Shown here piece after piece: positions 7,623-14,154 of a stretch of 16,263 nucleotides of DNA; the stretch's first letter is position 1; every line of letters starts with the position of its first letter. This DNA is from Thermoflexales bacterium. Its GTDB lineage: Bacteria > Chloroflexota > Anaerolineae > S140-20. Location of the stretch: contig WFUY01000404.1 of the NCBI GenBank assembly GCA_015484715.1, positions 1 through 16,263 on the forward strand, written 5' to 3'. Under the pieces are notes generated by a model. That model did not search any database. It had not been told where the DNA came from and worked only from the letters and a program-made list of their open reading frames with translations. The position numbers were made by a program, and so were the translations under genes.

Positions 7623-7699
7623 AGAACACCCCGAAGGCGTAACCTCGTTCGATGGTCAGGTCCATGAGGACTCAAAGGTGGTCTTTCGTCTCTGTTCAT
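7619..7699 (-). CDS. Possible 26-codon leader reading frame overlapping the binding-protein start
   Basis: ATG at 7699-7697 is preceded by GGAGGG with about five bases between the GGAGG core and the ATG, a much better ribosome site than that of the following gene. The frame begins MNRDERPPLSPHGP, continues Arg-rich (six Arg codons of five different kinds) and ends in TGA at 7621-7619, sharing ATGA with the 423-residue gene's start. This is classic translational coupling. Its ribosome site lies in the 3' arm of the 14-bp helix described for 7692-7805. There is no homology argument for the peptide, and the composition is not convincingly protein-like; the act of translation may matter more than the product. 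Confidence 0.45.
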   Translation of the reverse strand: MNRDERPPLSPHGPDHRTRLRLRGVL

Positions 7700-7805
7700 C
7701 CTACCCTCCCGCAGGTCACCGGTCGAGGGCGCTTTCAGCCCCGATGGGCTATTGGAAGCACGGTTTCGCATCGGAAACGCGCCTAACCTGCAGGAGGGTG
7801 AACAG
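7692..7805 (-). promoter_or_regulatory. Structured mRNA leader, candidate translational switch
   Basis: On the minus-strand RNA, ACCCTCCTGCAGGT (7799-7786) pairs along 14 positions with ACCTGCGGGAGGGT (7716-7703), one being G-U. The G-U pair is a C-A mismatch on the other strand, so the RNA is best read on the minus strand. Outside it, CTGTTC (7805-7800) pairs with GAACAG (7697-7692), leaving AGGAT bulged. Inside, GGCGC (7783-7779) pairs with GCGCC (7732-7728), enclosing two hairpins: GTTTC/GAAAC (7778-7763) and AGCCC-ATCG-GGGCT (7750-7737). It starts a few bases after the predicted transcription start. The GGGAGGG ribosome site and ATG of the 26-codon leader frame are held in the 3' arm and bulge, and the 5' arm carries the anti-Shine-Dalgarno-like CCCTCC. 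I do not recognise a known riboswitch core. Confidence 0.65.
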
Positions 7806-7818
7806 TTACGGTTTTTCT

Positions 7819-7847
7819 ATCCTACTACAAAGCCGGGGAAGCGTCAA
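7819..7847 (-). promoter_or_regulatory. Sigma-70-type promoter of the eight-gene series
   Basis: The -35 box TTGACG (5 of 6) lies at 7847-7842. After exactly 17 bases comes the -10 box TAGGAT (4 of 6) at 7824-7819. Predicted transcription start is near 7812, giving a leader of about 190 bases before the 423-residue gene. It lies between the pspA-family terminator and the binding-protein gene, the only sizeable gap in this part of the window, which supports a separate transcription unit. Confidence 0.7.
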
Positions 7848-7922
7848 CCGCGGGAAGAGCCCCCCTCGCTCCCGCCGGATCACGGAGCCGTCGGAGAGCG
7901 TCGCTTCGCCGGACTCTCCGTC

Positions 7923-7960
7923 AAAGAAAGGGCGGGACCCAGGGAGACCGGGCCCCGCCC
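7923..7960 (-). terminator. Intrinsic terminator after the PspA-family gene
   Basis: On the minus strand GGGCGGGGCCC (7960-7950) and GGGTCCCGCCC (7940-7930) form an 11-bp stem with one G-U pair and a 9-base loop. TTTCTTT (7929-7923) follows at once. It starts 14 bases after the stop of the PspA gene and separates it from the next promoter. Confidence 0.88.
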
Positions 7961-7974
7961 CGAGGGGTCGTCGC

Positions 7975-8661
7975 TCACTCGTCCTGGACCAGGCCCAGCC
8001 GACGCTTGCGCTCCTCCAGTTGCTGCTCAATCTCGTGCCGCTCTAGGACTTCGTCCATTTGGGCATCGAGCCGGGAGGCCATCATCTCGCTGCGGGCAGA
8101 GGCCTTGTCCAGCCGGGCGCGGATGGATTCGGCCACCCGGGAGATGTCCTGGTCGCCAATCCCCACCAGGTCGTCCAGGGACTTGATGGTCTCAGCGGTC
8201 AGTTCCTTGGACTTGGCCAGTTCCAGGAGCGCTTGCAGCTCTTCCCGCTCCTGCTTGATGGCCGTCAGCTTGGCCTCCAGCTTGAGCTTGGCGTCCAGGA
8301 GTGCCTGATACTCCCGCTTCTGGCGTTCCCACTGCTCCCGATACTCCTCGGCCAGGCGACGGGTGGAGTTGAGCTTGGATTGGGCCGCGACGGCCAGTTC
8401 CTCCTTGCCCTGCTGGAGCAACACGTCAATGTCTCGGTCCAGCTTGTCCGCCTTGGCCTGATACTCCTTGTACTTGCGCTCCAAGGTTTTGACGGAACCG
8501 CCAACGGTGGCTGCTGCATCTTCCAGCTCTTCCAGGTTGTTCTCCGCCTGGCGAATGTACTCGTCCAACACGGCGACCGAGTTGGCCTTGAGAGCCTGGT
8601 CTATCAGTGCGTGAAGGTTGGCCCGAACCAGTGTACCGACTTTCTCCAACAAGGATGCCAT
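7975..8661 (-). CDS. pspA: PspA/IM30 family membrane-stress protein
   Basis: 228 residues, close to the usual PspA length. It starts MASLLEKVGTLVRANLHALI, the amphipathic helix by which PspA/IM30 proteins bind membranes. The remainder is almost entirely helical coiled coil, including LDEYIRQAENNLEELEDAAA and a long Lys/Glu-rich stretch, as in the ESCRT-III-like hairpin of this family. PspA proteins assemble on the inner face of damaged membranes and limit ion leakage. AGGAGG lies about seven bases before the ATG. No pspF, pspB or pspC gene is visible nearby; instead two sensor kinases lie upstream and an SPFH-NfeD series downstream. The gene has its own terminator and is preceded by a 139-base gap in which I could not identify a convincing promoter. 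Confidence 0.93.
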   Translation of the reverse strand: MASLLEKVGTLVRANLHALIDQALKANSVAVLDEYIRQAENNLEELEDAAATVGGSVKTLERKYKEYQAKADKLDRDIDVLLQQGKEELAVAAQSKLNSTRRLAEEYREQWERQKREYQALLDAKLKLEAKLTAIKQEREELQALLELAKSKELTAETIKSLDDLVGIGDQDISRVAESIRARLDKASARSEMMASRLDAQMDEVLERHEIEQQLEERKRRLGLVQDE

Positions 8662-8800
8662 ATCTCCCTCCTCGTTTTCAGGTTTCCCCCTTGGCGGGGC
8701 TCAGAAATCCTATCGCCCGTTAGTTTACCACAAAAAGGGCTCGACCGCATGACGCCGGGCTGACAACACCCTGACGCTCCCGCGGACTCCTTGATCGTTT

Positions 8801-9931
8801 TTACGTCTCAGGGGGCTCGGAGACGACGGGCAAGGAGATGGTGAAGGTACTCCCCACCCCTACAGTGCTCTCCACGGTGACCTTGCCGCCGTGGATCTGA
8901 ACCACCCGCTTGACGATGGCCAGACCCAGGCCGGCTCCTTGCTGCTCCCGCTTCTTGCGGTCTATCTGCTGAAATCGGCGGAAGAGGTGGGGAAGGGCCT
9001 CGGGTGCAATGCCGATCCCCTGGTCTTGAACGACAATCTGCAACCACGGCCCTTCGGCGGAGACCCTGATCGTCACCGAACCCCCGTCTGTCTTGGAAAA
9101 CTTGATGGCGTTGTCCAGCAGGCGTTCCACAGCGTCCTGGAGGTAGCGGGGGTGAATGCGGGCGGAGGGCAGGACCGGGTCCACCACGACTTCGATCTGC
9201 ACCCGGGCGGATACCGCTTGAGCTTCCACCCTACTCACGGCCCGGCGGATCAGCTTCGCCCAGTCGCGGTAGATCACCGCTTCCCATTGGTAGACCTGGG
9301 CAACCTCTCCGCTTTCCAGGCTCACCAGGAACAGAAGGGATTCGATGAGGCGGGTGAGCCGATGGCTACCCCGGCGGATGCGCTCCAGAAAGCGCTTCAA
9401 GTCCTCCACTCGCAGACGTTCCGGCCCCTCATCGAGGATGAGGTCCAGATAGCCCTGGATGAAGGTGAGGGGGGTGCGGAATTCGTGGCTTAGGGCGCTG
9501 AGGATCTGCTCCTTCAGTTCGGCCAGCTCGGCCTGGAAGGCGGCCTCCAGCGCCGCCGCTCGGCTCAGCTTTGCCTCTACGGCAACCAGCAAGTCCTCGG
9601 GCTCGAAGGGCTTCACGATGTAGTCGTCGGCCCCCAGTTGCTTGCCGAAACGGACATCCTGCTTCTGCCCTCGGGCGGTCAGGAAGATGAAGGGGATGCG
9701 CATCCAACGGGGATCCGAACGGACGGTGTTGTAGAAGTCGTAGCCGTCCATTCGGGGCATCATAATGTCGGAGATGATGAGGTCGGGGTGTTTTTGCTCC
9801 AGAACGTTCAGCCCTTCCAGACCGTCTATGGCTGTTAGTACCTCATAGCCCGCCATCTCCAGGATCTCGGCGATGCCCTGGAGCATTGGGATGTCGTCCT
9901 CGACGACGAGGACACGGAGCTTCTCTTCCAC
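8801..9931 (-). CDS. Hybrid response-regulator/histidine kinase (REC-HisKA-HATPase)
   Basis: 376 residues from a GTG start chosen because AAGGAGAGG (9947-9939) lies seven bases upstream and the REC domain begins at once (LRVLVVEDD); a TTG 63 bases further up has no such support. REC is at about 5-121 with acidic Glu11/Asp12/Asp13, phospho-acceptor Asp55 (SDIMMPRMDG), Thr85 and Lys107 (KPF). HisKA at about 140-205 has His149 in SHEFRTP. HATPase at about 258-371 has Asn274 (LDNAIKF), DQGIGIAP at 303-310 and GAGLGLA at 332-338. All catalytic positions are present. There is no membrane segment, so it is cytoplasmic. It follows the multi-GAF kinase after 87 bases and could receive phosphate from it on Asp55. 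Its own output partner is not in the window. Confidence 0.93.
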   Translation of the reverse strand: MEEKLRVLVVEDDIPMLQGIAEILEMAGYEVLTAIDGLEGLNVLEQKHPDLIISDIMMPRMDGYDFYNTVRSDPRWMRIPFIFLTARGQKQDVRFGKQLGADDYIVKPFEPEDLLVAVEAKLSRAAALEAAFQAELAELKEQILSALSHEFRTPLTFIQGYLDLILDEGPERLRVEDLKRFLERIRRGSHRLTRLIESLLFLVSLESGEVAQVYQWEAVIYRDWAKLIRRAVSRVEAQAVSARVQIEVVVDPVLPSARIHPRYLQDAVERLLDNAIKFSKTDGGSVTIRVSAEGPWLQIVVQDQGIGIAPEALPHLFRRFQQIDRKKREQQGAGLGLAIVKRVVQIHGGKVTVESTVGVGSTFTISLPVVSEPPET

Positions 9932-10007
9932 GGAGGATCCTCTCCTTGGCGTGCGGTCCTTCTCCGCGCCTGCCAGCGAGTCTGGCACTCGCAACGGTGG
10001 CTCCCTT

Positions 10008-10031
10008 TAGCGTTGGTCCTAGGGTTGGTCC
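10008..10031 (-). repeat. 12-bp tandem duplication across the kinase stop codon
   Basis: On the plus strand TAGCGTTGGTCC (10008-10019) is followed directly by TAGGGTTGGTCC (10020-10031), 11 of 12 bases identical. On the minus strand the second-copy boundary carries the TAG stop of the 1337-residue kinase; reading through would add only three residues before TAA. Confidence 0.7.
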
Positions 10032-13000
10032 TTAGGAGCAGGAGGCGATCGAGAGGTTTCATCCAGGGCGGGGAGCCCCACGGTGAAGGTGCTCCCCATT
10101 CCAGGATGGCTCTTGACGTCAATCCATCCTTGGTGTAGGTCCAGGATTTCCTTGACAATGGCCAGTCCCAATCCTGTCCCCGGTGCCATATGTCGCTGTC
10201 TCTCCCCCCGGTAGAAGCGGTCGAAGATGTGGGGCAGCTCTGATGGGGCGATCCCCACCCCGGTATCCTTGACCGCCAGGGCGACCCATCGTTTCCCTTC
10301 CCGCACCATAACCCCTAGCGTCAGGACGATCTTCCCGCCGGCCTCTGTGTAGTTGATGGCGTTGGCCACCAGGTTGGTCACCAACTGGATGATCTGATCC
10401 CGATTGGCCTTCACCGGAGGCACGGGACTGGGCTCGAAGGAGAGGTTTACATTGCGGCTCGTCGCTTGAGGAGCCAGGCTCTGGACGACCTGCTGGACGA
10501 TCTCGTCCATCTGGAGAGGAATGCGCTCGGCCTGTTCGCCCCGGGTCTCCAACCGTGAGAGGTCCAGAATGTCCTCGATCAGCGTCTCCAGCCGGCGTAC
10601 CTCCTGGTTCAGCACCCGCAGGTGGGTGGCCCGCCGCTCGGGACGCCCTTTCTCCAGCAGGGTCAGGTAGAGCTTCAGGTTGGCCAGAGGGGTGCGCAGC
10701 TCGTGGGAGACGTTGGAGACAAACTCCGATTTGAGTTGGTCCAGTTCCTTGAAGTAGGTCACGTCGCGCAAGACGACGACGGCCCCCAGGTCTCCTTCGG
10801 TCTCCCCCCGCACCGGCGCTGCCTGGGCCTGATAGGTGCGGCCGGCGATGACGACGGTGCTCTGGGCGGTTGGCGGACGGAAGCCTAGGGCCAGATCACG
10901 GATGAAGGCAACCAGGTCCGTCCCCTCGGCTCGGGCGCTGCTGAGGAGCCTTTCGGCTGCCGGGTTGGCCCGCACCAAGTTGCCGGCCCGATCGGTGACG
11001 ACGACGCCATCGGCGACACTGTGGAGGATCGCTTCGATCCGCTCCTTCTGTCGCTGGAGTTCCGCCGTCCGTTCGGCAACCCGCTCCTCCAGCGAGATGG
11101 CGTACTGTTTGACCGCCTCGTAGAGGTGGGCATTTTCAAGGGCCACGGCAGCGATGTTGGCCAGGATGGAGAGGAAGCTCTGGTCCTCGTGGGTGAAGGT
11201 GCGGGAGCGAGAGCGGGCCTCCAGTACGCCGATGATGCCGGCCTTGCCCTGGAGAAGCACGGCCAACACTGCTCCTCGCTCCTCCGGCGGTGGATTGCCC
11301 TCCCAGCAGGGAGCCCGACGCACGTCGTCGGCCAGGAGGGGCTGGCGGTGCTGGATGACCCACTCCGCGACCTTCCGGGTCTTCTCCAGCCGCTCGGGGG
11401 CGAAGCGCTCGGCAGGAAGGCCGGTGACCAGGTCGGGGTGGATCTCCTGGGCGTCGCGCCCCAGGAGCCAAAGCACCCCGCCCTCGGCATGCAGGTCGGC
11501 CACCGCCGCTTCCAGCACCTGGCGGAGCAGGCGGGGCACCTGTAGGGTCGAGGAGAGCCCCAGGGCGGTGTCGTGGAGGGCCCGCAGACGCCGCTCCCGA
11601 GCCAGGGCCTGCTCGTAGAGGCGAATGTTTTCCACGGCGACGCCGACCTGCTGACCGATGGTGACCAACAGGTTGAGATCCCGCTGGGTAAAGGACTGCG
11701 GGGCCTGGTCAAGGATCAGCAGGGTTCCCAGGATGCGCCCCTTGGCCGAGAGGGGGATGACCGCCAGGTTGTAGAGGGATTCCTCCTCCTCGCCGGGCGA
11801 GAGGTCGGCCCGGCGGTTGGGGAAGAGGAGCGCTTTCCTGGAGGCGAGGACCTCTCCGATGGGAGTGGTCTCGGGCCGCTCGGCGATCATGCGGACCATC
11901 GCCGGCGGGAGCCCCTGCTGGCAGGCCATGATCAGGCCGCCTTCTTTGGGGTCCAGCAGGTGGAAGGCACCGGCCTGCAGGTTCATCGCGCTCAGGATCT
12001 GGTACAGGGTCTCCTCCAGCAGCGGCTGCATCGCCAGGGAACGGCTGGTGGTTGTGGCGACGGTGTTCAGGATACTCAGCTCCCAGTTGCGCTGCTGGGT
12101 CTCGTAGAAGAGCCGGGCGTTCTCAACGGCCACGCTGATCTGACCCGCCATCGCCGAGAGGAGGGCCTGGCCCCGTCGGGAGAAGGCGCTGCGTTGCCGG
12201 CTGAGCAGCATCATCACACCTACCCCTCGGTCGCGCGTCAGCAGGGGGACGGTGACGGCCGAGCGGAAACCGGCCTCGACCAGGTCCAAGGGAGGTTGCC
12301 GGGGCGTATGGATCAGGTCGTCTACGACGATGATCCGGCCCTTCTGAATCGCCTCCCGGATGGGGTCGTCGGAGGGCTCTGAGGAAATAGCCGTCTCGGC
12401 CAGAGGGGGGGGGAGACCCCGGTGGACGACCGGAGCCAATTGCCCTTCCTCCAGGAGGTAGATGAGGCCGCCGTCGGCGTCCAGAGCGGTCATCGCTTGG
12501 TCGAGGGCTGCCCGCAGGACCTGGTGCAGGTCCAAGGAGCGGCTCATCGCTGTGGCCAGGGCGTTCAGAATGGCCAGTTCCTCGTTGCGAGCCCGCGTCT
12601 CGGCCACCAGACGGGCGTTCTCCACCGCCACCGCTGCTTGGTCGGCCAGAAGGCTCAGGATGTAGCGCTCTGAGGGGGTAAAGCGGTGGGGCCTCAGGAA
12701 GGCGATGGTGAAGACCCCCAGGACCCGCTTCTGGCGGCGCAGGGGGAAGCCGGCCACCGATTGGATTCCCCAGGCTCGGACGTCGGGCGCTTGGAAGAGG
12801 GGATGGTTGGGGGCGTCCTCGATGATCAGAGGCTGCCCGGAGCGGGCCACGGTGGCCGTCAGGCCATCCTTGCGGGGGGCCGTGACCGCCGGCTCACGCC
12901 GCCCATCCCGCCATAGCGCGGTCCCAAAGGTCAGCGTGTCGGTGGCGGCATCGTACAGGTAGATGTGGCAGTCTTGCCCCCCTACCAGCCGCAGCGCCGT

Positions 13001-14032
13001 CTCGGTGATGATCTCCAGCACGGTCTCTAGATCCCGGGTGCTGGCCAGGCGGATGCTCGTCTCGTAGAGGACGGCCATCTCCTCCGCCCGCTGGTGCTCC
13101 TGTTCCCGTAGCCGAAGCTGTTCCAGAGCGGCGGAGAGTTGGTGGCCGAAGACTTCCAGCATAGGCACGTCGTCGGCCCGCACGTCACCGTGGATGACCA
13201 GCACGCCGGCCACCGCCCCGGCCTGGAGGATGGGGACGAGCACCGCCCCCGTCAGATCCAGAGCCCTGGCGATGCGGCAGGAGAGGATGGGGTCCCTGAC
13301 CCCCAGGAATTGCCGGATGACTTCCAGGCCGTTGGCGACGAAGCAGGTCTTCCCCTGGGCGATCTGCTCACGGAAGAGGGAGACCTGTTCCAGAGGGGCT
13401 GTAATCTGGTGGGGATCCAGGTTCAACTCGGTGAGGACCACCTGCTGCCCGGAGGGGGGGTAAGTGGTGCAGTAGAGACGGAGCGCCTCTTGGCCCTTGT
13501 CCAGCAGCCAAAGGCTGGAGTAGAAGCCGATCTCCCGCAGCGCCTGGCCGATCGTCCGGTAGACCTGCCTCTGGTCTCGTTGGTGATGGGTCTCCAGGGC
13601 GGCGCGGCTAAGGGCATGCCAGACGGGGGAACCCCGTTGGGCAGAGGTGGGGGTTTCACCATGCAGGGAGCGCAGGACCTGGCAGGCCGTCCAGGTCAGC
13701 GCCTGCTGGAAAGCGCCCTGCTTCAGGATTACGTGGTCACGGGAGGGGTCGTGGGTTGCTTCGTCTGGCTCTCCCAGGTCGGGACTGATCAGCAGGATGG
13801 CAGGCATCGTGTGGCCGGCACGTCGGATCTGGGCGAGGAGTTCAAGGCCCCGCCGGTCCCGTAGGGGGTCATCTAGGATCAGCAGGGCGAAGTCCTGCTG
13901 TGCCAGGAGGGCCAGGCATTGGGAGGAGGTGTGGGCGGTGGTGATTTGCAGGGGAAAATCAAGGGAGTGCAGCGCCTGCTGAATCTGCCCGGTCTGCTCC
14001 TCATTTGCCCCGACCAGCAGTAAGGGTATCAT
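10019..14032 (-). CDS. Large multi-sensor histidine kinase (REC-like, five GAF, PAS, HisKA, HATPase)
   Basis: 1337 residues with no membrane helix, so cytoplasmic. A REC-like domain (about 1-120) keeps Asp54 and Lys104, but the usual acidic pair after strand 1 is replaced (LLLVGANEE), so phosphorylation is doubtful. Five GAF domains follow at about 154-305, 334-474, 502-642, 670-806 and 832-972. The last four end in VAVENARL-type helices. A coiled-coil linker (about 975-1000) and a PAS domain (about 997-1095) lead to HisKA with His1110 in SHELRTP. HATPase has Asn1224 (NAINY), DTGVGI at 1256-1261 and GTGLGLA at 1285-1291. GAF domains bind small ligands or chromophores; no bilin-type Cys motif stood out. 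The promoter at 14112-14084 precedes it, and the hybrid kinase gene follows, so the two are probably co-transcribed. Confidence 0.93.
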   Translation of the reverse strand: MIPLLLVGANEEQTGQIQQALHSLDFPLQITTAHTSSQCLALLAQQDFALLILDDPLRDRRGLELLAQIRRAGHTMPAILLISPDLGEPDEATHDPSRDHVILKQGAFQQALTWTACQVLRSLHGETPTSAQRGSPVWHALSRAALETHHQRDQRQVYRTIGQALREIGFYSSLWLLDKGQEALRLYCTTYPPSGQQVVLTELNLDPHQITAPLEQVSLFREQIAQGKTCFVANGLEVIRQFLGVRDPILSCRIARALDLTGAVLVPILQAGAVAGVLVIHGDVRADDVPMLEVFGHQLSAALEQLRLREQEHQRAEEMAVLYETSIRLASTRDLETVLEIITETALRLVGGQDCHIYLYDAATDTLTFGTALWRDGRREPAVTAPRKDGLTATVARSGQPLIIEDAPNHPLFQAPDVRAWGIQSVAGFPLRRQKRVLGVFTIAFLRPHRFTPSERYILSLLADQAAVAVENARLVAETRARNEELAILNALATAMSRSLDLHQVLRAALDQAMTALDADGGLIYLLEEGQLAPVVHRGLPPPLAETAISSEPSDDPIREAIQKGRIIVVDDLIHTPRQPPLDLVEAGFRSAVTVPLLTRDRGVGVMMLLSRQRSAFSRRGQALLSAMAGQISVAVENARLFYETQQRNWELSILNTVATTTSRSLAMQPLLEETLYQILSAMNLQAGAFHLLDPKEGGLIMACQQGLPPAMVRMIAERPETTPIGEVLASRKALLFPNRRADLSPGEEEESLYNLAVIPLSAKGRILGTLLILDQAPQSFTQRDLNLLVTIGQQVGVAVENIRLYEQALARERRLRALHDTALGLSSTLQVPRLLRQVLEAAVADLHAEGGVLWLLGRDAQEIHPDLVTGLPAERFAPERLEKTRKVAEWVIQHRQPLLADDVRRAPCWEGNPPPEERGAVLAVLLQGKAGIIGVLEARSRSRTFTHEDQSFLSILANIAAVALENAHLYEAVKQYAISLEERVAERTAELQRQKERIEAILHSVADGVVVTDRAGNLVRANPAAERLLSSARAEGTDLVAFIRDLALGFRPPTAQSTVVIAGRTYQAQAAPVRGETEGDLGAVVVLRDVTYFKELDQLKSEFVSNVSHELRTPLANLKLYLTLLEKGRPERRATHLRVLNQEVRRLETLIEDILDLSRLETRGEQAERIPLQMDEIVQQVVQSLAPQATSRNVNLSFEPSPVPPVKANRDQIIQLVTNLVANAINYTEAGGKIVLTLGVMVREGKRWVALAVKDTGVGIAPSELPHIFDRFYRGERQRHMAPGTGLGLAIVKEILDLHQGWIDVKSHPGMGSTFTVGLPALDETSRSPPAPKDQP

Positions 14033-14083
14033 ACGGGATACGCGCCTTTCGGTCAGAAGGGTTGTGGCGGCGTTGGTGTTCCC

Positions 14084-14112
14084 ATTATAGGCCAGTCTTC
14101 TCGACCGGCCAA
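14084..14112 (-). promoter_or_regulatory. Promoter of the two-kinase unit
   Basis: A perfect -10 box TATAAT (14089-14084) lies 17 bases after TTGGCC (14112-14107), a 4-of-6 match to the -35 consensus. The transcription start would be near 14077, about 45 bases before the kinase ATG. It sits in the 122-base gap after the ATPase-winged-helix gene. Confidence 0.72.
14090..14110. promoter_or_regulatory. Inverted repeat inside the kinase promoter, candidate operator
   Basis: GGCCAGTC (14090-14097) and GACCGGCC (14103-14110) form an 8-bp inverted repeat with one mismatch around a 5-base centre. It spans most of the -35 box and the whole spacer, the classic place for a repressor site. On RNA it would be upstream of the transcription start, so a DNA-binding function is more likely than a hairpin. 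The upstream ATPase-winged-helix protein is a possible binder, by position only. Confidence 0.5.
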
Positions 14113-14154
14113 TAGCCCCAACGTTAAACTCGCGTGAAATTCAGCCGAGCGCTC

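Noticed and set aside
7692..7805. Small mobile element with terminal inverted repeats
   Set aside because: The arms could be read that way, but I see no target duplication, and the mismatch on one strand becomes a G-U pair on the transcribed strand, favouring an RNA structure. A genome copy count would settle it.
8662..8800. Promoter for the PspA gene
   Set aside because: TAGGAT at 8712-8707 and TAAACT nearby are possible -10 boxes, but neither has an acceptable -35 box at 16-18 bases, so I do not annotate one. An alternative sigma factor remains possible.
9932..9994. N-terminal extension of the hybrid kinase from a TTG start
   Set aside because: The extension is Arg/Ser/Gly-rich with no domain, whereas a GTG at 9931 has a strong ribosome site and begins directly at the receiver domain.
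13139..13864. Long plus-strand frame opposite the multi-GAF kinase
   Set aside because: It is antisense to a clearly recognised kinase, has no domain and no ribosome site of note.
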